Below, one piece after another: positions 1 to 7,239 of a stretch of DNA of 64,000 nucleotides (positions are counted from its first letter, which is position 1; each line of letters opens with the position of its first letter). A program made the translations under genes and the position numbers. The notes beneath the pieces are model-generated. The model worked only from the letters and a program-made list of their open reading frames with translations. It was not told where the DNA came from and did not search any database. Where the stretch lies: NCBI GenBank assembly GCA_963837715.1, contig CAWIOF010000002.1:806001-870000 (forward strand). Reading direction: 5' to 3'. Source of the DNA: JANYLB01 sp963837715. Lineage in GTDB: Bacteria > Actinomycetota > Acidimicrobiia > IMCC26256 > JANYLB01.

Positions 1-623
1 TCGTACTCGCGCAGCGCGGCGAACTCGTCTCCGTCGAGCCTCACCGACCGGGCCCGGACCGCGTCGGCCGACGTCCGGAGGCCGCCACCCCCGAGCGGCG
101 GTGACGCGAGGTCGTGGATGCGGGGGTACACCGTTACCTCGTCGACGGCACCCAACTCGCCCGAGGTCTGGGCGAGTCCGAACGGATCCGAGAGGCTCGT
201 GATCATCGGCCCGATCGCGTAGTTGCCCCGTCGGACCGTCGGGATGCGGTAAGCGGCTCGGGCGGAGTCGCCGGGCCCGACGGGTGGCAACAGGAAGCGC
301 GCGGCGCGCCGTCCGTCGCCGAACCGCTCGTCGACCGACAGCAACGGGGTGGCCGTCTTCCCGCGATTGGTGATCGTGAGATCGACCCGGCCCTCACCCC
401 CCACGTGGACGCGGGTCGGGGCGACGCTCCGACCGAGCTCGAGCAGGGGGCGTTGGGCGCGGACCCAGAGCAGGGCGCCGGCGAGGAGGCCGAGGCCGAC
501 GACGCCGAGCACCAGGAGCTCGATCACGCCGAGCAGGCGCGAGGTGATGACGAGTCCGCACGCGGCACCGCAGAGCGACCACCCCCGGCGGGTGAGCTCG
601 ATCCGTCGGGAGCCGGCGCGCAT
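1..623 (-). CDS. DUF58 domain protein, C-terminus cut by window edge
   Basis: About 207 residues are visible from an ATG at 623; the frame stays open to base 1, so the C-terminus is missing. Two hydrophobic segments lie near residues 15-28 and 32-53, followed by a beta-rich soluble part. Family marks of DUF58 are visible: RRGNYAIGP, DPFGL, VYPRI, and GDEFAALREY at the truncated edge. DUF58 proteins usually pair with MoxR ATPases, and moxR ends 23 bp upstream on the same strand, so the two probably form one operon. The molecular role of the pair is thought to be chaperone-like maturation of partner proteins, but nothing here identifies the partner. The family call is firm; the function is inferred. 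Confidence 0.85.
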   Translation of the reverse strand, partial: MRAGSRRIELTRRGWSLCGAACGLVITSRLLGVIELLVLGVVGLGLLAGALLWVRAQRPLLELGRSVAPTRVHVGGEGRVDLTITNRGKTATPLLSVDERFGDGRRAARFLLPPVGPGDSARAAYRIPTVRRGNYAIGPMITSLSDPFGLAQTSGELGAVDEVTVYPRIHDLASPPLGGGGLRTSADAVRARSVRLDGDEFAALREY

Positions 624-646
624 CGTTCCCGTCGACCGCGTCGGAG

Positions 647-1621
647 TCAGGCGTCGGGCGAGACCGGAACCGACCGGAGCAGGTTCGCGAGCACGTCTTC
701 GGTGGTGACGCCGCGGAGTCGGGCGTCGGGGGCGAGGAGCAGCCGGTGCGCGAGCACGTGGGGCGCGAGCAGCTTCACGTCGTCGGCCGCGACGTAGGAC
801 CGGCCGAGGGTCGCGGCGAGCACACGCGACGCGCGTTGGAGCGCGAGCGCGCCCCGCGGACTGATCCCGAGGTCGAGGTCGGGGTGATGACGCGACGCGT
901 CGGCGAGTCCGACGATGTAGGCGCGGAGGCTCGGCGCGACGTGGACCGCATCGAACGTCGCGGTTGCCGCGGCGATCTCCCGCGCGGAGGTGACCGGCTC
1001 GAGGTCTTCGGCCGCGACGGAGTGGCCCTGGGCCTCGAGGATGGCGATCTCGGCGTCGCGGTCGGGATAGCCGATCCGGATCCGCATGAGGAACCGGTCG
1101 AGCTGGGCCTCGGGCAGGGGATAGGTGCCCTCGAGCTCGATGGGGTTCTGGGTCGCGATGACGAGGAACGGCGGCGGGAGCGGGTGGGTGATCCCGTCGA
1201 CGCTCACCTGCCGTTCCTCCATCGCCTCGAGGAGGGCCGACTGGGTCTTCGGCGATGCCCGGTTGATCTCGTCGGCGAGCACGACGTGGGCGAACACACC
1301 CCCGGGTCGGAACTCGAAGGTGCCCGTCGCCCGGTTCCAGATCGAGACGCCGGTCACGTCGGACGGGAGGAGGTCGGGCGTGAACTGGATCCGTCGCCAC
1401 GTTCCGCCGATGGAGCGGGCGATGGCCTTGGCCAACGACGTCTTGCCGACGCCGGGGACGTCTTCCACGAGCAGGTGGCCCTCGGCGAGCAGGCAGACGA
1501 GCGCGAGGTGGATCGCGTCGCGCTTGCCCTGGATGACCCGTTCCACGTTCGCGAGGAGCGCGGGGAAGATCTGCGCCGCGTCGGACGGGGTGGCGGTGCC
1601 GGATTCGACGGGCTGGGCCAT
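647..1621 (-). CDS. moxR: MoxR-family AAA+ ATPase
   Basis: This 324-residue AAA+ ATPase has Walker A at about residues 55-61 (VPGVGKT), Walker B (VLADEINRA) with the following SPKTQSALLEAMEE helix, and sensor 1 in VIATQNP followed by EGTYPLPEAQLDRF. Length is normal for MoxR. The ATG at 1621 was chosen because it precedes the conserved domain by the usual distance and because TACAGT lies exactly 6 nt upstream, which fits a leaderless transcript. A longer upstream reading frame has no family support. MoxR proteins act with DUF58/VWA partners in ATP-driven assembly or activation of other complexes; the DUF58 gene follows directly. Confidence 0.92.
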   Translation of the reverse strand: MAQPVESGTATPSDAAQIFPALLANVERVIQGKRDAIHLALVCLLAEGHLLVEDVPGVGKTSLAKAIARSIGGTWRRIQFTPDLLPSDVTGVSIWNRATGTFEFRPGGVFAHVVLADEINRASPKTQSALLEAMEERQVSVDGITHPLPPPFLVIATQNPIELEGTYPLPEAQLDRFLMRIRIGYPDRDAEIAILEAQGHSVAAEDLEPVTSAREIAAATATFDAVHVAPSLRAYIVGLADASRHHPDLDLGISPRGALALQRASRVLAATLGRSYVAADDVKLLAPHVLAHRLLLAPDARLRGVTTEDVLANLLRSVPVSPDA

Positions 1622-1627
1622 CACGTC

Positions 1628-1633
1628 ACTGTA
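1628..1633 (-). promoter_or_regulatory. Leaderless -10 element of moxR
   Basis: On the minus strand TACAGT is followed by 6 nt and then the moxR ATG. This spacing puts the transcription start at or next to the A of ATG. No convincing -35 is visible. Confidence 0.6.
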
Positions 1634-1670
1634 CGGGTCGACGCCGCCGCGGCACACCGCGGGCCGCAGG

Positions 1671-1676
1671 TAGGTT
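1671..1676 (+). promoter_or_regulatory. Leaderless -10 element of the gene at 1683
   Basis: TAGGTT is followed by 6 nt and the ATG at 1683. It diverges from the moxR element, so both genes are probably transcribed from a 61-bp bidirectional region without 5' leaders. Confidence 0.6.
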
Positions 1677-1682
1677 CGGCAC

Positions 1683-1997
1683 ATGAGCAGTACGGAGCCC
1701 GCCCGATCCTGGACCGTGGTGGTCGCCGCGGTGGCCCGGCATCCGGAGCTGTGGGCGACGGCAGCCGGCCAGGTGTTCCGGCTCAGCCCCACCGGTTGGT
1801 GGCGGCGGGCGCCGTACCTGCCGGTGCCCGACCCCGGCTACGTGGCGTTCCGGGTCGCGACCCAGGAGGGTGGCGTGGCGGGATCCTCGGCGGGTTCCGC
1901 ACCTCCCGACGCCCGGCCTCCCGACGCCCGGCCTCCCGACGCCCGCGACGTGGTCGAGTACCTGCGGTGGTGCCGCTCGTTGGCCCGGTCGACGTGA
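1683..1997 (+). CDS. Small conserved actinobacterial protein, function unknown
   Basis: This 104-residue protein has a recognisable pattern: a helical N-terminus (VVAAVARHPELWATAA), then the aromatic block GWWRRAPYLPVPDPGYVAFR, and a C-terminal DVVEYLRWCR. I believe this pattern recurs in small uncharacterised actinobacterial proteins, but no function is known to me. Just before the C-terminal motif the chain carries three copies of PPDAR encoded by a perfect 15-bp tandem repeat, so this linker is variable. It lacks a signal peptide and transmembrane segment and is probably cytosolic. It is divergent from moxR. Confidence 0.75.
   Translation: MSSTEPARSWTVVVAAVARHPELWATAAGQVFRLSPTGWWRRAPYLPVPDPGYVAFRVATQEGGVAGSSAGSAPPDARPPDARPPDARDVVEYLRWCRSLARST
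1902..1946 (+). repeat. Three 15-bp in-frame tandem repeats
   Basis: CCTCCCGACGCCCGG occurs three times head to tail (the last copy differs in its last base). It encodes PPDAR repeats inside the small protein at 1683-1997. The period is a multiple of three, so copy-number change would preserve the frame. Confidence 0.9.
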
Positions 1998-2080
1998 TGA
2001 GCCTTCCGGGCCGCCGGTAAGCTGCGCCGGACCACGTACCAGCGGATCAGGCGACGGCATCCGACGGAGGTCTCGACGGC

Positions 2081-2605
2081 TTGGGAAGAGCACTCCTCCT
2101 CAACGCCAGCTTCGAGCCGCTCTGCGTCGTGCCGGTCCGGCGCGCGGTGGTCCTCGTGCTCAAGGAGAAGGCCGAGATCGTCTCGCGCAACGCCGACGAG
2201 CTCCACTCCGAACGGGCGACGTTCCCCGTCCCCACGGTGATCAGGCTCGTGCACTACGTGCGGGTCCCGTTCCGCACCCGGGTCCCGGTCTCCCGCCGGG
2301 CGATCTTCGCCCGCGACGGCCACCGCTGCCAGTACTGCCACCGCCCGGCCGAGAACGTCGACCACGTCGTCCCCCGGTCGCGGGGCGGCCTGCACACCTG
2401 GGACAACGTGGTCGCCTCGTGCCGGGGCTGCAACGCCCGCAAGGAGGACCGGCTCCTCTCGGAGACCGAGCTCGTGCTGCGCCGTCCGCCGGAGGCGCCG
2501 CACGCGCATCTGTGGATCGTGGCCACGGTCGGAGCCGTCGACCCCAGCTGGGAACGCTGGCTCCCCGCTGACCCCACCGTCGCCCCCGAGGCCGTCTCGG
2601 CCTGA
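2081..2605 (+). CDS. HNH endonuclease family protein
   Basis: This 174-residue protein starts at a TTG with a GGAGG Shine-Dalgarno 10 nt upstream (2066-2070). The N-terminal part (LLLNASFEPLCVVPVRRAVVLVL) is typical of a common actinobacterial HNH family. The HNH/zinc module follows at about residues 72-120: RRAIFARDGHRCQYC, VDHVVPRSRGG, and NVVASCRGCNARK. CxxC pairs bind zinc and the DH of VDHV begins the beta-beta-alpha metal motif. The target is unknown; such proteins are widespread housekeeping or repair-associated nucleases. It ends about 230 bp before mraZ and is separated from it by a strong inverted repeat. Confidence 0.88.
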   Translation: MGRALLLNASFEPLCVVPVRRAVVLVLKEKAEIVSRNADELHSERATFPVPTVIRLVHYVRVPFRTRVPVSRRAIFARDGHRCQYCHRPAENVDHVVPRSRGGLHTWDNVVASCRGCNARKEDRLLSETELVLRRPPEAPHAHLWIVATVGAVDPSWERWLPADPTVAPEAVSA

Positions 2606-2613
2606 TCGCCGCT

Positions 2614-2660
2614 GAGTTCGGCGCGTTCTGGTCCTCACAGGACTGCGACGCGCCGAACTC
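2614..2660 (+). terminator. Strong inverted repeat between the HNH gene and mraZ
   Basis: GAGTTCGGCGCGT (2614-2626) pairs perfectly with ACGCGCCGAACTC (2648-2660). Inside it, GTCCT/AGGAC forms a second 5-bp stem with a CAC loop. There is no T-tract after it. A factor-independent-like terminator or insulator is the simplest reading; a dyad operator is possible. Confidence 0.55.
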
Positions 2661-2680
2661 GAGGCCTGACTTCGAGCGCG

Positions 2681-2716
2681 AGTGGAGCGAGTGGAGCAAG
2701 TGGAGCCAGTGGTGAG
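2681..2716 (+). repeat. 9-bp tandem repeats upstream of the mraZ promoter
   Basis: Three copies of AGTGGAGCN and a diverged fourth (AGTGGTGAG) lie head to tail. Each contains the GTGG core also found in the downstream MraZ boxes but at 9-bp rather than 10-bp spacing. Confidence 0.8.
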
Positions 2717-2734
2717 AAGTGGGGGGTGAGGGTG

Positions 2735-2780
2735 TTGACGGGTGGGGAATGGTGGCGTATGGTGGCGCGTAGTGGAGTGA
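2735..2780 (+). promoter_or_regulatory. mraZ promoter with four MraZ-type operator boxes
   Basis: TTGACG (2735-2740) is spaced 17 nt from TATGGT (2758-2763), a near-consensus housekeeping promoter. Overlapping it, GGTGG, GGTGG, GGTGG and AGTGG start at 2741, 2751, 2761 and 2771, an exact 10-bp period. MraZ is known to bind direct repeats of a TGG-containing box with 5-nt spacers in front of its own operon. The layout therefore predicts that MraZ represses its own promoter and the whole dcw cluster. The promoter and repeats are seen directly; binding is inferred from the family. Confidence 0.8.
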
Positions 2781-2838
2781 AGGGGTGCGCTGAGAGCTCT
2801 CGGGGGAGGGCGCGGCGCCGACACGAGGGGTTTTCGGC

Positions 2839-3264
2839 ATGTTCCTGGGAGAGGCACAGCACTCCCTGGACGTGAAGGGGCGGGTGATCCTCCCCGCCGA
2901 CTACCGGGATCAGCTCGCGCGCGGTGCGGTCGTCTCGAAGGGTCTCGACGGGTGCCTCTGGGTGTATCCCCGAGAGGAGTTCGAACAGATGGCGGCCGAC
3001 CTGCACGAGAAGGCGAAGCGAGGGGAGCGGGAGCGGGTTGCCGCCCGTGCGCTCTTCGGCGGCGCCAAGGAGGTCGTCCCCGACAAGCAGGGCCGGGTCG
3101 CGATCCCGCAGGCCCTGCGCGAGTACGCGGAGCTCGAGCGCGACGTCTTCATCGTCGGCGCGTTCTCGCACCTCGAGATCTGGGACGCCGCCCGATGGCG
3201 GGAGCAAGAGGAGAAGGGCGCGGCCGCGATCCGCGCCGGAGAAGGACTCGACGACTTCATGTAG
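2839..3264 (+). CDS. mraZ: Transcriptional regulator MraZ
   Basis: This 141-residue protein is the usual MraZ length and consists of two SpoVT-AbrB-like halves. The first begins MFLGEAQHSLDVKGRVILPADYR, and the second contains VVPDKQGRVAIPQALREYA, both with the typical DxKGR/DxQGR turn. A GAGGGG Shine-Dalgarno (2825-2830) lies 8 nt before the ATG. MraZ forms ring oligomers that bind tandem boxes upstream of the dcw operon and repress it; four such boxes overlie the promoter just upstream. It is the first gene of the cluster. Confidence 0.96.
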   Translation: MFLGEAQHSLDVKGRVILPADYRDQLARGAVVSKGLDGCLWVYPREEFEQMAADLHEKAKRGERERVAARALFGGAKEVVPDKQGRVAIPQALREYAELERDVFIVGAFSHLEIWDAARWREQEEKGAAAIRAGEGLDDFM

Positions 3265-3291
3265 CACCACGAACCAGCAGGTCTCGGACCT

Positions 3292-3401
3292 GCCACCAGC
3301 CCCCTGGCCGGCGCGGTTGAAGGCCCCTACTCCGCCCGCTTTTGACCGAGCCGTTCCGGGGAGAAATCCGGACGGCATCGACCGACCGGGGGGCTGGTGG
3401 C
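3292..3401 (+). ncRNA. Structured 5' UTR RNA element between mraZ and rsmH
   Basis: The closing stem pairs 3292-3311 with 3382-3401: 13 uninterrupted Watson-Crick pairs, then one G-U, two more pairs, one mismatch and three pairs. Inside it, 3350-3359 pairs with 3368-3376 (one bulged T) under an octaloop GGAGAAAT. A smaller hairpin pairs GCGG (3313-3316) with CCGC (3332-3335), so the fold is a three-way junction. A conserved 'mraW RNA motif' has been described upstream of mraW/rsmH in actinobacteria; position and size fit, but I cannot test this sequence against the model. It is probably cis-regulatory for rsmH and downstream genes. Confidence 0.65.
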
Positions 3402-3435
3402 AAGCCCGAGACCGACGGCCGGCCGGCCGACGGAA

Positions 3436-3459
3436 GGACAGCGACGAGGACAGCGACGA
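3436..3459 (+). repeat. Two 12-bp tandem repeats just upstream of rsmH
   Basis: GGACAGCGACGA is repeated exactly twice and is followed by a degenerate third copy that runs into the rsmH start at 3477. Each copy carries a GACGAGG-like Shine-Dalgarno. Confidence 0.75.
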
Positions 3460-3476
3460 GGGAAGACGAGGTCACG

Positions 3477-4418
3477 TTGCCGTTCGAACACCGGCCGGTG
3501 ATGAGCAGAGAGGTGGTCGAGCTCCTGGTCCCGGTCCCGCCGGGTTGGGTGATCGACGCAACCGTCGGCGGGGGCGGCCACAGCAGACAGATCCTCGAGG
3601 CGCATCCGGGGGCCCGGATCCTCGGGATCGACCGGGATCCGGTCGCAGTGCAAGCAGCAAGTCAGGAGCTCGCCGGGTTCGGCGAGCGGGTGCGGGTGGT
3701 GCACGGAGGGTTCGAGCACCTGACCCAGATCGTGCGGGCAAACGGACTGAACGAGGGAGAGATCGTGGGAATGCTGTTCGACCTGGGTGTGAGTAGCCCC
3801 CAACTCGACGTGACCGAGCGCGGCTTCTCCTACTGGTCAGAGGCGCCGCTCGACATGCGGATGGACAACTCCCAGGAGCTGACCGCCGACACCGTCGTCA
3901 ACACCTACGACGAGAACGTCCTCGGTGACCTCATCGTGGCGAGCGGTGAGTGGCGCTGGGGCCGACGCATCGCCAAGACCATCGTCGCGGCCCGACCGCT
4001 GCGGACCACCGGCGATCTCGTCGACGCGATCAAGACCGCGATCCCCGCGCCGGCCCGCCGCAAGGGCGGACACCCCGCCCGGCGCACGTTCCAGGCGATC
4101 CGGCTCGAGGTGAACCGGGAGCTCGAGCACCTCGAGCAGGGTCTCGACGAATCGGTGCACCTCCTGGCGCCCGGTGGACGGGCGCTCGTGCTCGCGTACC
4201 ACTCTGGCGAGGACCGCATCGTGAAGCAACGGTTCGCGGCGTGGTCGGGTTCGGGCGCGGTGGAGCCGTACGTCCCGTCGCACCTGCCCCAGCCCGAGTC
4301 CGCCGAGCCCGTCGTCCGTCTGCTCACCCGCAAGCCGTTGCGTCCGAGTGACGCCGAGGTTGCCGCGAACCCGCGTGCCGAGAGCGCCCGACTCCGAGCG
4401 GTCCAGAAGGTTCCGTGA
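3477..4418 (+). CDS. rsmH: 16S rRNA (cytosine1402-N4)-methyltransferase RsmH
   Basis: From the TTG at 3477 the protein has 313 residues, the usual RsmH length, and begins LPFEHRPVM, where RsmH homologues start. A TTG at 3342 would add 45 low-complexity residues translated from the structured RNA and is less likely. SAM-binding motif DATVGGGGHS and the family marks MLFDLGVSSPQLD, GFSYWSEAPLDMRMD, RRTFQAIRLEVNREL and LAYHSGEDRIVK are present. The enzyme methylates N4 of C1402 in the 30S decoding centre. It follows mraZ and overlaps ftsL by 4 bp (GTGA). No other start has a better ribosome site. Confidence 0.94.
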   Translation: MPFEHRPVMSREVVELLVPVPPGWVIDATVGGGGHSRQILEAHPGARILGIDRDPVAVQAASQELAGFGERVRVVHGGFEHLTQIVRANGLNEGEIVGMLFDLGVSSPQLDVTERGFSYWSEAPLDMRMDNSQELTADTVVNTYDENVLGDLIVASGEWRWGRRIAKTIVAARPLRTTGDLVDAIKTAIPAPARRKGGHPARRTFQAIRLEVNRELEHLEQGLDESVHLLAPGGRALVLAYHSGEDRIVKQRFAAWSGSGAVEPYVPSHLPQPESAEPVVRLLTRKPLRPSDAEVAANPRAESARLRAVQKVP

Positions 4419-4933
4419 GTCGGGGATCCGCTGCCGTTCCGATCCAGCCGACCGGTCCCGGTCGTCGATCACGTACCGGTCCCGCGCCCCGACGCGAGCC
4501 GGGGAACCGTCCTGCGCCCCGTCACCTCACCGTCGTCGACGCGAACGCGCGTCGCCGCGCCCGACGGGTCCGGATCGCGGTGTGGAGCTTCGGCACCGTG
4601 ACCGCGCTCAGCGTCTTCATCGCTGTTGCGTTCCACGTGGTGCTCGCCCAGAGCGAGTTCCAACTCGATCGTCTGTCGCGCCAGACCGCCGTCGCGCAGC
4701 GCCGCTACGAGCACGCCCGTCTCAGCGTCGCCCAACTGGGTGCACCGGCGCGCATCGTCGCCCGGGCCGAGCAGCTCGGCATGGAGCGCGCCGACGACAT
4801 CACCTACGTGACCGCCCCCATCGACGTGACTCCGGTCGGCGCGGGCGGCTCGTCGAAGCCGATCGAAACCTCTACCGGCGAGCCCGGTGGCGAATGGGAG
4901 AAGGTGAAGCGACACCTTGCCGCGCAGCCGTGA
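4415..4933 (+). CDS. ftsL: FtsL-like divisome membrane protein
   Basis: This 172-residue bitopic protein has a basic Pro/Arg-rich cytoplasmic N-terminus (about 1-53), one transmembrane helix (about 55-77, VWSFGTVTALSVFIAVAFHVV), and a periplasmic coiled coil beginning QSEFQLDRLSRQTAVAQRRYE. This is the FtsL/DivIC architecture, and position between rsmH and ftsI is diagnostic because sequence conservation is low. FtsL forms a trimer with FtsB and FtsQ that activates FtsWI septal synthesis. The GTG start overlaps the rsmH stop (GTGA), implying coupled translation. The C-terminal 40 residues are Gly/Ser/Pro-rich and probably disordered. Confidence 0.85.
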   Translation: MSRGSAAVPIQPTGPGRRSRTGPAPRREPGNRPAPRHLTVVDANARRRARRVRIAVWSFGTVTALSVFIAVAFHVVLAQSEFQLDRLSRQTAVAQRRYEHARLSVAQLGAPARIVARAEQLGMERADDITYVTAPIDVTPVGAGGSSKPIETSTGEPGGEWEKVKRHLAAQP

Positions 4934-7188
4934 ACCTCGACCGACCCCACTTCCGCCGCAAGCGACCCGGGCCCGGAACGCATCCGGAGGCTCGACCACC
5001 CGAGCCACCCCGTCCGTGGCGCGTCGTCCGCGCGCGGCCACGTCGCTGAGGGCGCGCACTGGCCTGCAGGTCGCGAAGCAGGCCCCGCCGAAGAAGCGCA
5101 CCCAGCAGCCGACCACCCAAGCCTCTCGCCGCCCGGCGTCGTCGACGTCCGGGTCCACCGCAGCTCGTGGAGGGCGACGTGGAGGTGCGGCCAACGATGC
5201 CCGCACCTCCACGTCGCGGCGAGGTTCCACCGCGTCGACCCGGTCCCCGGCCCCGAAGTCGGACCCGAGGCGCGCGCCGGCCAAGAAGGCACCTGCTCGC
5301 AAACCGGCCACCCGCAAGCCGACAGCGCGCAAGGCGCCGGCCCGCAAGCCGACAGGTCCGAAGGGCGCAGCGAAGCGCGCGACCGCGCGGAAGGCGGCAA
5401 CGTCGAAGCGCGCGCCCCGCACCGCGACCTCGACCCCACGCCTGCGCGCGGTTCCCCGCCCGAAGACGGTCCGACCCGCGCGCCCACGGGTGCGGCTCCT
5501 CGCGCTGCTCGGAGTGATGGGAATCGGGTTCGGGTTGATCGGGCTCCGCCTCGTCGATCTCCAGGCGATCAGCGCCGACCATTACACCGAGCTCGGCCTC
5601 GAACAGCGGGTCCGTTCCATCACCCTCCCTGCCGAACGAGGCGCGATCTTCGATCGCAACGGCGACGAGCTCGCGGTGAGCGTGCCGGTCAAGACGATCG
5701 TCGCCGACCCGAGCGTCGTGCCGGACCCCGCGGGATACGCCGAGGAGCTCGCGCCGGTGCTCGGCGTCGACGAGCGTTCACTCCGTCGCCGACTCGCCGA
5801 TCACGACGCTGCGTTCGCCTACGTCGCCCGGCAGGTCGGTGACCGGACCGCGTCGAAGGTCGAGGCCCTCGGCCTCGCCGGGATCACCGCCATCCCCGAG
5901 TCGAAGCGGTTCTACCCGTCGAGCTCGCTCGCCGCGCCGGTGCTCGGATTCGTGGGGGTCGACGGCGACGGTCTCGGTGGCCTGGAGTCGGGCCACGAAC
6001 AGGCGCTCGGGGGCAAGGCGGGGTTCGTTTCGTTGGAACGTGACCCACAGGGCCGCGACATCCCGAACGGCAAACGTCGGGGCGATGCGGCGCGACGGGG
6101 GAGCGACCTCGTGCTCACGCTCGACCAGTCGTTGCAGTACGAGACGGAGCAGGCGCTGGTCGCCGAGGTCGAACGCGCGAAACGCGAAGGGGGGCACCGC
6201 CGTGATCGTCGACGTGCAGACCGGCGACGTGCTCTCGATGGCGACCGTCGACGGTCCCAGCGTCGACGAAGCGGGCGTCGACATCCCCGCGCACCCGGCG
6301 ACGAACGAGGAGCAGAACCGCGCGCTCACCGACGTGTTCGAGCCGGGCTCGACGAACAAGGTGATCACTCTGGCCGCAGCACTCGAGGCCGACGAGGTCA
6401 CGCCCGACACGACGTTCGACGTGGCCGACACCATCCACATCGGCGACAAGGACTTCCACGATTCCCACGAGCACGGTGTCGAGACGATGAGTGTCGCCGA
6501 CATCCTCCGTGAGTCGTCGAACGTGGGCACGATCATGATCGGCCAGCAGGTCGGGACCGACCGACTCGACGCTGCGATGCGCGGCTTCGGGTTCGGGTCG
6601 AAGACGGCGGTCGACTTCCCCGGTGAGTCGTCGGGCCTGCTCCCGGACCAGGACACGTACCGTCACTCGTCGACGGTCATGGGCACGGTGCCCACGGGTC
6701 AGGGCATCGCGGTCACGGCGATGCAGATGCTCGACGTGTACACGACCCTTGCCAACGACGGTGTCTCACGGCCGCCGCGACTCATCGCCGCGACGATCGA
6801 CTCCGAGGGCAATCGTGAGGAGCAGCTGCCACGGTCGGGCCGGCGGGTCGTGTCGAGCGACACCGCGGCGAAGCTCCGGTCGATGCTCGCGGGTGTCGTC
6901 GCCGACGGCACGGGCACCAAGGCCGCGGTCGCCGGGTACACCGTGGGCGGCAAGACCGGAACGGCCAAGAAGGCGCCCTACGACGAGGGCCAGTACGTCG
7001 CGTCGTTCGTCGGATTCGCACCGGTGGAATCGCCGCGGTTCGCCGCGATCGTGGTGGTCGACGCCCCCGCGGGCGAGATCTACGGCGGCGACATCGCAGC
7101 GCCGGTCTTCTCGAGGATCATGCAGTACGCCCTCCGGCTCGAGCAGGTGGCGCCGAGCGCAGCACCCACCGACGCCGAAGGGGCATGA
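4917..7188 (+). CDS. ftsI: Penicillin-binding protein 2/3 (FtsI), broken by one frameshift
   Basis: Septal transpeptidase of about 756 residues if one extra G in the G6 run at 6189-6194 is ignored. The first frame gives a very basic Ala/Lys/Arg/Thr-rich cytoplasmic extension of about 190 residues, a transmembrane helix (about 193-211) and the pedestal domain (ITLPAERGAIFDRNG). The second frame continues with GGTAVIVDVQTGDVLSM and holds the active site: FEPGSTNK (SxxK), RESSNVG (SxN) and GGKTGTAKK (KTG). The TTG start at 4917 overlaps ftsL by 17 bp; GTG at 5016 is an alternative. FtsI is normally essential, so an assembly error is more likely than a pseudogene. It crosslinks septal peptidoglycan with FtsW. 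Confidence 0.9.
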
Positions 7189-7239
7189 TCCGGGTGGCGA
7201 CCGGTACGATGCACGCCTCCCCGAGCGGATAGGACCACC

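Noticed and set aside
746..2020. A 424-codon plus-strand frame over moxR
   Set aside because: It is antisense to moxR with shadow-frame composition.
3342..3476. Upstream TTG (3342) as the rsmH start
   Set aside because: It would translate the paired RNA element into a 45-residue low-complexity extension not seen in the family; TTG at 3477 fits homologues.
6189..6194. Programmed ribosomal frameshift in ftsI
   Set aside because: Eight other genes have similar single-base shifts without shared slippery signals, so sequencing error is simpler.
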